A stretch of DNA of 54,636 nt, taken from NCBI RefSeq assembly GCF_000331535.1, contig NZ_AMZN01000092.1, forward strand, positions 1 through 54,636, given 5' to 3'. Position 1 is the first letter of the stretch. Each line of letters begins with the position of its first letter. Made by a program: the position numbers and the translations under genes. This document shows, in pieces, positions 1 through 8,594 of this stretch. The notes beneath the pieces were generated by a model. It was not told the origin of the DNA, did no database searches, and saw only the letters and a program-made list of their open reading frames with translations. This stretch comes from Fulvivirga imtechensis AK7 (lineage in GTDB: Bacteria > Bacteroidota > Bacteroidia > Cytophagales > Cyclobacteriaceae).

Positions 1-787
1 GGGAGGTGTAGCCGGTGAGTTGTGGATATCCGGAGCCGGGCTGGGCAGAGGCTATCTGCATAATGAGGAGCTAACCTCAGAGAAGTTCATACCGAACCCA
101 TTCAAGCCTGGGGAAAAGGTATATAAGACTGGTGACCTGGCACGTTGGCTACCGGATGGTAATATCGAATACCTTGGCAGGATAGACCACCAGGTAAAGA
201 TTCGTGGTTTTAGGATAGAGTTAGGAGAGATAGAGAGCCATCTCACTTCACATGAGGCGGTCAGGGAGGCAGTGGTAGCATGTTTAGAGGAACCTATAGA
301 TAAAAAGCTAGTTGCTTTTTTAGTGCTAAGAGATAATGCTACATTCAATTTATTCGAGTTCAAAACTTTCCTTCGGACGAGGCTTCCAGACTACATGACA
401 CCACCTTTGATCAGGAAAACAGATCATATTCCATTGACGCCTACCGGAAAGGTCGATAGAAAGACTTTGTTAAAATCAGTTGCCCAAACTTCTATAGAAG
501 CATCTGCAGGGCGACAACCAAAGACTGAAATCGAGATAGAATTGGCCAATATTTGGAGTGAACTGCTGATGAATAAAAATATAAGTATTGACAATAACTT
601 CTTTGAATTGGGAGGACATTCTTTAATCCTCCTAAAAGTTAATGCTATAATAAAGGAAAAATATTCTGTAGAGCTACCCTTTAATTTGTACTTCAATCAT
701 ACTTTACATCAAATAGCACAGCTAATTGAAAAAACACAGGTCAAATCGAAGAAGGAAGATCAGTATCAATTGGAAGTAGAACGATGA
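1..787 (+). CDS. Nonribosomal peptide synthetase, C-terminal fragment (end of A domain plus PCP)
   Basis: The reading frame is open from the window edge, so the 5' part is missing. The visible part starts in adenylation core A6 (GELWISGAGLGRGYL), then shows A7 (YKTGDL), A8 (GRIDHQVKIRGFRIELGEIE), A9 (LPDYMTP) and A10 (PTGKVDRK, with the adenylation Lys). A carrier domain follows with NNFFELGGHSL; the Ser carrying the phosphopantetheine is encoded at 620-622. After the carrier there is only a short charged tail: no condensation, epimerisation, reductase or thioesterase domain. This is therefore the last module of an assembly line, and release must occur in trans or by a partner. The residues that set substrate specificity (A3-A5) lie outside the window, so the amino acid cannot be read. 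The next gene follows after 12 bp, probably in the same operon. Confidence 0.95.
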   Translation, partial: GGVAGELWISGAGLGRGYLHNEELTSEKFIPNPFKPGEKVYKTGDLARWLPDGNIEYLGRIDHQVKIRGFRIELGEIESHLTSHEAVREAVVACLEEPIDKKLVAFLVLRDNATFNLFEFKTFLRTRLPDYMTPPLIRKTDHIPLTPTGKVDRKTLLKSVAQTSIEASAGRQPKTEIEIELANIWSELLMNKNISIDNNFFELGGHSLILLKVNAIIKEKYSVELPFNLYFNHTLHQIAQLIEKTQVKSKKEDQYQLEVER

Positions 788-799
788 AAATCCAACAAA

Positions 800-1567
800 A
801 TGTTTCAACAATTCATTAGAGATAAAAGAAAAAGCCTGTTTAGCGTGTACCATGAACCTGAAGTGATGGACCACTGTGATACAGGGGTGGTATTTTGTTA
901 CCCGTGTGGTCAGGAATACATCCGGTGTCACAAACTATATCTAAATATGGCTAATCAGTTAGCTAAAAGAGGATTTCATGCATTGAGGTTTGACTACAAA
1001 GGTACAGGTGACTCTTCAGGTGATTTCTGCGAACTTACAATTAATCAAAGCCTTGAAGATATTCATTTAGTTATTGAGCAGTTTCGGCAATCATTTGATA
1101 TTTCCCGAATCGTCTTATTTGGAGTACGATTTGGAGCAACTCTGGCAATAATGTACTCTAAATTAGCCCCTGTCGATGCGTTAATTTTATGGAATCCTAT
1201 TTTGGACGGGAGCTCTTATATAAAAGAAATTAATGAAAGCTACAGAAGATGGTTAAATGGATCTTTCACCAAACAAAGCAAAGGCCGGAATATAAACTAT
1301 ATGGAAAATTTTGGTTTTCAGTTTTCCGAAACTTTTTTAAACGAAATTCGAGGAGTACGAAATATAGGAAAAGAACTGGATGGTAGTATACCATCATTGA
1401 TCTTTACAGAACAGGATTTAGGTATTGATCAAAGACACCTTTTTACATATGAGAAACCTGTAAGCGCGGAATATTGGATAAAAAGAGAAAATGAATTTAA
1501 TAAGGTGATGGTGCCGGTATATGAGACAAATAAAACATTGGCCTGGATAACAAATTTAACGTCTTAA
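800..1567 (+). CDS. Alpha/beta-hydrolase-fold protein with Arg at the nucleophile position (exosortase-A-associated hydrolase 2-like)
   Basis: 255 aa, no signal peptide. The fold is recognisable from RFDYKGTGDSSGD (residues 63-75) followed by a strand and elbow LFGVRFGATLA (106-116). In ordinary members the elbow is GxSxG; here it reads G108-V-R110-F-G112, so the catalytic Ser is Arg. From memory, the same Arg elbow (GLRLG) is typical of hydrolase 2 of exosortase-A clusters, which is encoded with an AMP-forming ligase, an acyl carrier protein and hydrolase 1. The A-PCP end of the NRPS lies 12 bp upstream and a Cys-elbow partner 3 bp downstream, which reproduces that grouping. A role in releasing or editing carrier-bound product, or as a non-catalytic partner of the next protein, is inference. 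Confidence 0.8.
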   Translation: MFQQFIRDKRKSLFSVYHEPEVMDHCDTGVVFCYPCGQEYIRCHKLYLNMANQLAKRGFHALRFDYKGTGDSSGDFCELTINQSLEDIHLVIEQFRQSFDISRIVLFGVRFGATLAIMYSKLAPVDALILWNPILDGSSYIKEINESYRRWLNGSFTKQSKGRNINYMENFGFQFSETFLNEIRGVRNIGKELDGSIPSLIFTEQDLGIDQRHLFTYEKPVSAEYWIKRENEFNKVMVPVYETNKTLAWITNLTS

Positions 1568-1570
1568 GAA

Positions 1571-2533
1571 ATGATTCAGGAAGAAATAGTAAACTTTGGT
1601 GAAGGTGGAATACTGGCAGGAGTATTTACACCGATGGAAAAAAATGCTTCCTGTCAAAGGCAGTGCATTATTTTGCTAAATGCTGGAATGATCCATAAAA
1701 TTGGACCCAACAGAATATACAAAAAACAGGCAGAGGCCCTTTCAAAGATGGGTTACTCATGTTTTCGCTTTGATTTTTCAGGTATTGGTGATAGTGGTTT
1801 CTCTAACAGTGAAATTGGCAGTACATCCAGGCAAATATGCGAAGTGGTGATGGCGATGAACTGGCTACAGGAAAACAAAGGCCTTAATCAATTCATATTA
1901 TCTGGCATATGTTCAGGTGCTGATATTGCATGGAGAACATCATTGGAAGATGAGCGTGTGAGGGGTCTTTGTCTGATAGATGGTATTTATTCGAATGATG
2001 TAATTTTGAACAATATTTGGGCGATTGCTAACCGTAATTTAAAAATAAGATACTATAAAAAACACATGTTTAGCTTGACAAGATGGACAAAGCTACTTTC
2101 CGGAAAGAGTGGTTTGTTCAATATACGAAATCTTGTTATGGTTTGGCAATTCTTTTCTCGTGCAGTTAGGAAGATAGTGTTATCAAGACGAGACAAACAG
2201 CATAACTCTGAGTTAAACGAAGAGGTTGTGATTAATGACAATATGGCTTCTGATATCAACCTATGGAACCATATATTCAACAGAGGAGTAAAAGTTCAAC
2301 TTATTTTTTGTGAGGGAGGTAACGCAATTGATGTATATAAGTTGACCCTAGCTGACCATTTGAAAAGGTATGAGGCAAATACCATGCTACATAGAATCTT
2401 TGTGAAAGATGTAGATCATACTTTTACACCCGTATGGTCGCAACATCGCCTTATTCATTTGATATCAATCTGGTTGAAGGAAGAATTTAAAGAAGAAGAT
2501 TTAATAGAAAAAAAAGCTGGTGCTGTTGCTTAA
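1571..2533 (+). CDS. Alpha/beta-hydrolase-fold protein with Cys nucleophile elbow (exosortase-A-associated hydrolase 1-like)
   Basis: 320 aa, cytoplasmic by appearance. It contains RFDFSGIGDSG (66-76), the typical GDS motif of this hydrolase branch, and an elbow SGICSGADIAW in which Cys114 occupies the nucleophile place (G-I-C-S-G). A late DVDHTFTP segment offers the catalytic His. A Cys nucleophile together with an Arg-elbow neighbour matches what I recall of exosortase-A hydrolases 1 and 2. The gene starts 3 bp after its partner, so the two are almost surely co-translated. A thioester-processing role on the NRPS carrier, in place of the missing thioesterase domain, is plausible because Cys nucleophiles suit acyl transfer, but nothing in the sequence proves it. 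The middle third (about 150-225) is basic and poorly conserved to my eye. Confidence 0.8.
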   Translation: MIQEEIVNFGEGGILAGVFTPMEKNASCQRQCIILLNAGMIHKIGPNRIYKKQAEALSKMGYSCFRFDFSGIGDSGFSNSEIGSTSRQICEVVMAMNWLQENKGLNQFILSGICSGADIAWRTSLEDERVRGLCLIDGIYSNDVILNNIWAIANRNLKIRYYKKHMFSLTRWTKLLSGKSGLFNIRNLVMVWQFFSRAVRKIVLSRRDKQHNSELNEEVVINDNMASDINLWNHIFNRGVKVQLIFCEGGNAIDVYKLTLADHLKRYEANTMLHRIFVKDVDHTFTPVWSQHRLIHLISIWLKEEFKEEDLIEKKAGAVA

Positions 2534-2679
2534 GAGCTCATGTTATTACATTTGCTCCGTTGGCCATTTTCAGATCACCACGAATATTTCATGTGTCTTA
2601 ATATAATTAATTTTTAATCCTTTTCTATAGAAAGGTGGATTGAGCTGATATAGCAGAACCGTTGAATTAAACTTTTAAA

Positions 2680-5600
2680 ATGATGAAAAAAATTGCAATT
2701 GAGATTTTCTTTATGGTGATATTCCTTCTTCACCAAGGGCTATTGCTTGGCTCCACAGAGCAATGGAAGGGAGATATAGAAAAGGAAGTACAGTTTATCC
2801 TGAAGGAAGGCGAGATCCCTGGAATGTCTCTAGTGGTGATATATGGAGGGGAGGTAGTCATAAAAAGTTATGGATATGCTGATCTGGAATCACGCAAGAA
2901 GTTAACAGAGGAGACATTGTTTCAGTTGGCTTCTTGTAGCAAAGCCTTTACAGCACTTGCCGTAGCTAAACTGCAAAAAGATGGATACTTGAATCCGGAA
3001 TCTAAAGTATCTGAATTCCTCCCGTGGTTTGTGGTATATTACAAAGGAAAAAAAGTAGATATTACTATCTCTCAATTGCTGCATCACACTAGTGGGATTC
3101 CCTGGAATACCATTGCTAAAATACCGGAATCAAATGCACAGGATGCTCTGGAAAGAACCGTTAAAACCTTAATTGGAATTAAGCTGCATAGATACCCTGG
3201 AAAACAGTATGAATATGCTACCATCAACTACGACATCCTGGCGCTCATAATAGAAAAGGTCACAGGCGAAACGTTTGAAACTTATATGCAGGAAGAAATT
3301 TTTAACCCTCTTGGTCTCAATTCGACATCGGTGGGAATTCCTTCGGATTCCAGTTTTATGGCAAAAGGATATAAATTAGGTTTTTTTAGACCCAGAGAAT
3401 ATCATGCACCTATATATAAAGGCAATAATGCTGCTGGATACATCGTCTCCAATGCTAATGACATGTCCGAATGGCTAAAAATGCAGATGCAAATGAGAGA
3501 GGTACAAATGTATGATGATCTCATTAAGATGACACACCAGAGAGATGAATCAGTCGCTCCAATGGGAATGTCGTGGTATGCCGGTGGTTGGCAGGTATCC
3601 ATTAGCGGAGATGGGGTGGTATATCATGAAGGAATGAATCCTAATTTTACTTCATTTGTGGGATTTAACGCGAAAAAAAAATATGGTGTAGTACTTTTAG
3701 CTAATTCCAATAGCAATTTCACTAGTCATTTAGGTCATAATATTTTACGAATACTTGATGGGAGGGAAGCCTTTAGAGACATTATGCCAGATGATCACAA
3801 TGACAACTCCTATTCATTGGTATCTTTGTTCCTTGGGTTCTTCATCCTATCCGTTTTAGTTTTTCTTGCTTATGCTTTGATCCAGATATTCAAGGGGAAA
3901 AGAGTATTCGAACCGTTAAACCCTTCCAAAGGAAAGGAAATTTTGATTTCTCTTACATTGATAGCGTTATTTTTATATGGTCTCTACAAACTTCCAAATG
4001 CAATGGCAGGATTCACTTGGGAGGCTGCCCTTGTATGGAGCCCATTCAGCTTTTTTGTACTTATCCTTTTGATCTTAGCATCTGTAGCTATCACTTATGT
4101 TGTATATCTGATTACCCTGGTTTTTCCGGATACTAATAAACATAAGAGAGTACTACCCAAGGTACTTTTGCTGAGTGCATTATCTGGTATAGCAAATATG
4201 GTGCTTATTTTACTAATTACCCAGGCACTTAATTCAAGCATAGAGCTTAAGTTTCTAGTCTTCTATTTTGTGCTCACACTAGCCCTTTATCTGGTTGGGA
4301 GGCGCTTTGTTCAGGTGAGCCTCATCAAACTTACCCGTGGTCTTATTTATGATCTTAGGGTGCAACTGACCGAGAAGATTTTTAAAACTTCGTATCAAAG
4401 ATTTGAAAAAATTGATCGTGGGAGGGTTTACACAGCTTATAATGATGATCTGGGTACAATCGGAGACTCAGTCAACATGTTTGTAATGCTAGTAACCAAT
4501 ATATTTACGGCTATTGCAGCATTTATTTATTTAGCCACTATGGCTTTTTGGGCTACAGCACTCATGGTTTTCCTTATACTATCCCTAACTTCTCTTTATT
4601 ATATAGTAAGTCGAAGTACCGCGCATTTATTTGAGGAGGCAAGAGATACCCGAACTGTCTTTATGCGCCTTCTAAACGGCATGGTGGATGGATTTAAGGA
4701 AATAAGCTTGCATGTGAACAAGAAGCTGTTGTATAAAGATGATGTAGCCGGAAGTGCCAATGCTTACCGACAAAAGGTCACACTTGCTTCTATTCGATAT
4801 GTAAATGCCTCACTTATAGGCGAAACAGTTCTTGTCCTTATACTTGGTACTGCTGCTTTCGCATTCCCTTTATTTTTTCCCGAGATAGAAGTATACACCA
4901 TTACAGGCTTTATTATCGTTTTGCTTTATCTTATAGGTCCGGTAAATGCCATTTTGGCTTCTGTTCCAGCTATTATGAGGTTGAGAATCGCATGGAATCG
5001 TGTGCAGGATTTGTTGAAAGAAATCCCTGCTAATTGTGAGTTGCCACATGAACAAAAACCTCGCAACCTCACTAGATTGAACAGTATTAAAGTAAAAAAT
5101 ATCAGGTTCAGGTATGATAATGAAGGTGAGCACCAGTTTGAAGTGGGACCTATAAATCTTGAAGTGACCAAAGGAGAGATATTGTTTATTATTGGTGGTA
5201 ATGGAAGCGGGAAAACTACTTTATCTAAACTCTTGACAGGGCTTTACGAACCTGATGAAGGAATGATATATATAGATGAAAAGGAGGCATCGTCAGCCGA
5301 ACTAGGAGAATTATTTTCTACAGTTTTTAATCCTTTTTATCTATTTGAAAAATTATATGCTATTGATGTAAGCCAAAAGGGAAATGAAATACAAAAATAC
5401 CTCGATTTATTAGATTTGAGTGAGAAGGTAAAAGTTAGGGAAGATGGCACATTTAGTACTATCAATTTGTCAGGGGGACAAAGGAAAAGACTGGCATTGC
5501 TGCTATGCTACCTGGAAGACTCACCAATATACCTATTTGATGAATGGGCTGCGGATCAGGATCCGGAATATCGTAAATTTTTCTATAGAACCTTACTTCC

Positions 5601-5751
5601 CCGCATGAAGGAGGAAGGTAAACTTATAATTGCTATTACACACGATGATCATTATTTCGATGTAGCAGATCATGTAGTGAAAATGGATCAAGGCAAAATG
5701 GAAAAATATACCGTTGAAGATCAGAACGTTGCAGAAGTTGGACTCAGTTAA
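2680..5751 (+). CDS. S12 serine peptidase (beta-lactamase fold) fused to a cyclic-peptide-type ABC exporter
   Basis: 1023 aa. A signal/anchor segment (about 5-24) is followed by an S12 beta-lactamase-like domain (about 28-370) with SxxK as S85-C-S-K88, a Tyr179 in the YxN place (written YAT) and HEG at 316-318. Three hydrophobic segments follow (about 381-402, 420-436, 452-482). Then comes an exporter membrane domain with about six helices (495-770) and a nucleotide-binding domain: Walker A GGNGSGKTT (839-847), LSGGQ (930-934), Walker B IYLFDEW (D954, E955) and H988. The D-E-W-A-x-D-Q-D-P after Walker B is typical of PvdE/SyrD-like peptide exporters. S12 peptidase plus three helices is the ClbP layout, and S12-ABC fusions are known in prodrug NRPS systems such as ZmaM. 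I infer periplasmic trimming of the NRPS product coupled to export. The gene may form its own transcription unit, since 146 bp separate it from the previous gene. Confidence 0.9.
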   Translation: MMKKIAIEIFFMVIFLLHQGLLLGSTEQWKGDIEKEVQFILKEGEIPGMSLVVIYGGEVVIKSYGYADLESRKKLTEETLFQLASCSKAFTALAVAKLQKDGYLNPESKVSEFLPWFVVYYKGKKVDITISQLLHHTSGIPWNTIAKIPESNAQDALERTVKTLIGIKLHRYPGKQYEYATINYDILALIIEKVTGETFETYMQEEIFNPLGLNSTSVGIPSDSSFMAKGYKLGFFRPREYHAPIYKGNNAAGYIVSNANDMSEWLKMQMQMREVQMYDDLIKMTHQRDESVAPMGMSWYAGGWQVSISGDGVVYHEGMNPNFTSFVGFNAKKKYGVVLLANSNSNFTSHLGHNILRILDGREAFRDIMPDDHNDNSYSLVSLFLGFFILSVLVFLAYALIQIFKGKRVFEPLNPSKGKEILISLTLIALFLYGLYKLPNAMAGFTWEAALVWSPFSFFVLILLILASVAITYVVYLITLVFPDTNKHKRVLPKVLLLSALSGIANMVLILLITQALNSSIELKFLVFYFVLTLALYLVGRRFVQVSLIKLTRGLIYDLRVQLTEKIFKTSYQRFEKIDRGRVYTAYNDDLGTIGDSVNMFVMLVTNIFTAIAAFIYLATMAFWATALMVFLILSLTSLYYIVSRSTAHLFEEARDTRTVFMRLLNGMVDGFKEISLHVNKKLLYKDDVAGSANAYRQKVTLASIRYVNASLIGETVLVLILGTAAFAFPLFFPEIEVYTITGFIIVLLYLIGPVNAILASVPAIMRLRIAWNRVQDLLKEIPANCELPHEQKPRNLTRLNSIKVKNIRFRYDNEGEHQFEVGPINLEVTKGEILFIIGGNGSGKTTLSKLLTGLYEPDEGMIYIDEKEASSAELGELFSTVFNPFYLFEKLYAIDVSQKGNEIQKYLDLLDLSEKVKVREDGTFSTINLSGGQRKRLALLLCYLEDSPIYLFDEWAADQDPEYRKFFYRTLLPRMKEEGKLIIAITHDDHYFDVADHVVKMDQGKMEKYTVEDQNVAEVGLS

Positions 5752-5858
5752 ATTAAAGTCATGAAATTATCAGATTGAATAATTGGCCTCTTATACACTA
5801 GTGCCGTTGAAGCGATAGGTAGGACATCATATTAATAGAAACGGATTTGTTGTAAACT

Positions 5859-6662
5859 ATGGTATTAGAAAACTCTAAGGTAATAGGCATCGTGGGTGGG
5901 ATGGGACCCAGGGCTGGTGTGAATCTCTATGATCGTTTGATTAGCCTTACTCCAGCAAACATTGATCAGGAGCATCCATCAGTCATATTAATGGCTTTCC
6001 CTTGGGAAATAGGAGATAGAACCTCATTTTTGGAGGGAAAAATTTCTACAAACCCAGGCTATAGTATCGCTCAGGTCATTAAAAAACTCACGATTTCAGG
6101 AGCTGAGATTATTGGCATTGCGTGTAATACGTCTCATTCACCAGCCATCTTTAATGTAATAAAATCAGAAATGGAAAAATTGGACGCTAAACCGAAGCTG
6201 CTTCATATGCCATTGGAAGTTTATAAGTATATATCTACTAATTCCAATGTTTCTCGCATCGGTATTATGGCCACTAACGGTACCTATAAAACCAGACTAT
6301 ACCAGGAGATACTGCATGATGGAGGGTATGAAGTGATCGTTCCTGATCCAATTTTTCAAAATGAAGTGATTCATAGAATGATCTATGATGCTCAGTTTGG
6401 TATTAAAGCCAAACCGAATACTATTACTAAAGAGGTGGGCCAATTGTGGAACGAAGCCATGTGTTTTTTTAGAGCAAGAAACTGTGATACGATTATCTTG
6501 GGTTGTACAGAGTTGTCACTGCTCTTGAAGGATTATGGAGTAGATGATATGTGCATTATTGATTCCACCGATTGTCTTGCCAAAGGTTTGCTTAGAGAAA
6601 TGCGACCATGTGAGGCGACAAAGCTGGATACCAAGGTAAAAGATTTGAATGAGTCTTGGTAA
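5859..6662 (+). CDS. Aspartate/glutamate racemase family protein
   Basis: 267 aa, the usual family length. The N-terminus VIGIVGGMGPRAG and the two catalytic cysteines, C89 in GIACNTSHS and C216 in ILGCTELS, are intact, so it should be an active PLP-independent racemase. The family interconverts L- and D-aspartate or glutamate (some members act on related acids) through a two-base Cys mechanism in the cytoplasm. Its place between the exporter fusion and the type II thioesterase makes supply of a D-amino acid to the NRPS the most economical explanation, because murein D-Glu synthesis normally uses MurI of a different sequence type. The substrate cannot be told from sequence alone. No recognisable promoter was seen in the 107 bp in front. 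Confidence 0.88.
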   Translation: MVLENSKVIGIVGGMGPRAGVNLYDRLISLTPANIDQEHPSVILMAFPWEIGDRTSFLEGKISTNPGYSIAQVIKKLTISGAEIIGIACNTSHSPAIFNVIKSEMEKLDAKPKLLHMPLEVYKYISTNSNVSRIGIMATNGTYKTRLYQEILHDGGYEVIVPDPIFQNEVIHRMIYDAQFGIKAKPNTITKEVGQLWNEAMCFFRARNCDTIILGCTELSLLLKDYGVDDMCIIDSTDCLAKGLLREMRPCEATKLDTKVKDLNESW

Positions 6663-6738
6663 GAACAATCTTTCAGAGATGTTAAAAAATTATATAAACC
6701 AAAAGATCAAAATGAACTATCGATAAAGTTGATAACTT

Positions 6739-7122
6739 TTAGGATGTACTGCTTGTTTCAAATAAATTTGATGTCTCATTGCTTAGTAAAACCCAGATGG
6801 TATACGCTCCTAACAGAGTACCCAGAGGAAAATTTAAAAGATCTAGACATCCAATGACGATTAAAAGTACTTTAGCCCAATATTTATATCTTAGTATGCC
6901 CCATCCACCAATGATGCTGGGTATTGATAGCAAAAATAAAAGGCCTCCAATAGAGATACCAACTATCTGGGTTATGGATATGGCTTCTGCGTCACCTGAT
7001 ATTATACCTCCAACACTAATAATGCCATATAGTATCATGCCGGCTACTATTCCTAGTATGCCTAAAATAATATGAAGGTTTCCTAATGTTCTTACATGAT
7101 GGTGCATTTGATTCTTGTTCAT
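6739..7122 (-). CDS. Small four-helix integral membrane protein, function unknown
   Basis: 127 aa with a short polar N-terminus (MNKNQMHHHVRTLG) and four hydrophobic segments at about 15-40, 47-68, 72-90 and 92-112. No catalytic motif is visible and I do not recognise the family beyond its resemblance to generic Bacteroidota membrane proteins. It is on the strand opposite to the surrounding NRPS genes and converges with the racemase gene (76 bp between stops), so it is probably not part of the biosynthetic operon. It has its own Bacteroidota-type -7 box 32 bp before the ATG. A role in immunity or in sensing the peptide is possible but unsupported. Confidence 0.7.
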   Translation of the reverse strand: MNKNQMHHHVRTLGNLHIILGILGIVAGMILYGIISVGGIISGDAEAISITQIVGISIGGLLFLLSIPSIIGGWGILRYKYWAKVLLIVIGCLDLLNFPLGTLLGAYTIWVLLSNETSNLFETSSTS

Positions 7123-7154
7123 AGTGAGGAGTTTTGTAGTTAAAGATCTTTTAC

Positions 7155-7162
7155 CAAATATA
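7155..7162 (-). promoter_or_regulatory. Putative Bacteroidota -7 box (TATATTTG) of the small membrane protein gene
   Basis: Read on the minus strand this is TATATTTG, an exact match to the Bacteroidota consensus TAnnTTTG, 32 bp before the ATG at 7122. No convincing TTG was found 19-21 bp further upstream, so only half of the promoter is supported. Confidence 0.45.
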
Positions 7163-7230
7163 GAAAAAATATAGAAAATTAGTTACATCAATTTATTCAG
7201 CCACCAAAAGAGACAGTTTGTAAATCTCAA

Positions 7231-8013
7231 ATGGAGTTGAAATTAAAACACATACAAATGAAAAAAATCAAGTTATTTTGCTTTCCGTATGCCGGAGGAT
7301 CAGCTAGAATTTATAATGAATGGAAACCTTATCTGCACCAGTCTATAGAGCTAAGACCGATTGAACTTGCAGGGAGGGGAAGTCGTTTTGGAGAACCCCT
7401 GTATGATTCGCTGGAAGCAGCGGTGGATAATTTGCTTGAAATCATTGAAGAGGAAATATTGTACAATAATTATGCGCTATTTGGCCATAGCATGGGTGCT
7501 TTACTCAGTTTTGAGTTGGCACGGAAGATACAAAATCTTGAATTGCCACGGCCCACACATTTATTCTTTTCTGGTAAATCTTCGCCTGATATAAAGGAGG
7601 ATACTGATAAGACATTTCATATGATGGAGGACGATGAGTTTAAAGAGGAAATAATGGAATTAGGAGGAACGCCACCAGATTTTTTCACACATCCGGAGTT
7701 ATTGGATCTGTTTTTTCCATTACTAAGAAATGATTTTAAATTGGCAGAAAGCAATATAGTAGCTCATAATAATGAGCCATTTGATTGTGATATCACCGTG
7801 CTATTAGGCAAAGAAGATGATGTTACATCCAGACAGGCTGATGGATGGAAAAATCACTCTAAAAAGAATGTAACACTTCACTACTATAATGGTGGTCATT
7901 TCTTTATTCATGATGAAAAGGAAGGTATAATCAGGGTAGTTAATAAAACTTTAGAAGATATTATGAAAGAAAACCTTCGTAAGTTATATACGAAAGGTAA
8001 TGGCTTGCGTTAA
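7231..8013 (+). CDS. Type II (stand-alone) thioesterase of the NRPS cluster
   Basis: 260 aa, the usual length of GrsT/SrfAD-like editing thioesterases. N-terminal FCFPYAGGSA and PIELAGRG are family hallmarks. The catalytic triad can be placed at Ser87 (FGHSMGA), Asp196 (LLGKEDDV) and His223 (GGHFFIH). The enzyme removes misprimed or stalled acyl groups from carrier domains. It is on the same strand as the NRPS genes but separated from them by the oppositely oriented membrane protein gene, so it needs its own promoter. A second in-frame ATG at 7258 (MKKIKLFCFPYAGG) fits the family's N-terminus equally well; neither start has a Shine-Dalgarno, which is normal here. As the last NRPS-type gene it probably marks the right border of the cluster. 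Confidence 0.92.
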   Translation: MELKLKHIQMKKIKLFCFPYAGGSARIYNEWKPYLHQSIELRPIELAGRGSRFGEPLYDSLEAAVDNLLEIIEEEILYNNYALFGHSMGALLSFELARKIQNLELPRPTHLFFSGKSSPDIKEDTDKTFHMMEDDEFKEEIMELGGTPPDFFTHPELLDLFFPLLRNDFKLAESNIVAHNNEPFDCDITVLLGKEDDVTSRQADGWKNHSKKNVTLHYYNGGHFFIHDEKEGIIRVVNKTLEDIMKENLRKLYTKGNGLR

Positions 8014-8594
8014 AACCTACTTACTTTACTATAATAATGTATGTCACTTTATTTGCTTTTCTTGTCTTTTCGCAGGTGGATTTGTTTTATGTTTAAATCC
8101 TGTTAATGAGTCGTATTTTGATTCTGATAACCTACACACGTATCTGGAGAAGCCAGGGGCTTGCATGATAAAAATATACGAAAACTGGCAAATTTATAAT
8201 TAATAATATAGGGTAAATTCATGTCGAGACTATTTTCCTGGAAAGGAGTTGAAGTTTTGACAGTAGTTGGACATTCTAATGTGAAGGGCTTCAGAGTACC
8301 CTATCCATGGATGATATTCTTAATAGTGGACTCGATTTGAAGCATATAGTAATTCATAATTTGTGAACATACGGGAAATTCCTGATCGGGTGAAAACCAA
8401 TAATACGAAAATTATTACTTAGAAAGTGCTTTTCTTGAAGATTTCAAAATGAAACGATTCAGATTTAGAGATTTAGCTATAAGGGAACCGCATTACAATA
8501 AATATGCTCACCTTTTTGACCAGATATAGCCTCAGATATCATAAGTGAAGGAACTACCCATACTAAAAATCCATGAACACCACCGATTAATCGA
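8014..8594. other. 580-bp gap at the right border of the NRPS cluster; possible gene remnants only
   Basis: No convincing gene. Short open stretches exist, including ATG 8221-8340 (39 codons) and a frame opened after a stop at 8401-8403 that runs to a stop at 8527-8529. The latter is rich in charged residues and could be the tail of a decayed gene. A 67-codon frame at 8000-8203 overlaps the thioesterase end and looks non-coding. I see no strong terminator after the thioesterase. Confidence 0.4.

Noticed and set aside
6720-6740. AAAGTT/AACTTT inverted repeat between the racemase and the membrane protein gene
   Set aside because: The 6-bp AT-rich arms are too weak to call a terminator.
8000-8203. 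67-codon plus-strand open frame after the type II thioesterase
   Set aside because: It overlaps the thioesterase end in another frame, is Cys-rich without a pattern, and has no recognisable start context or homology.
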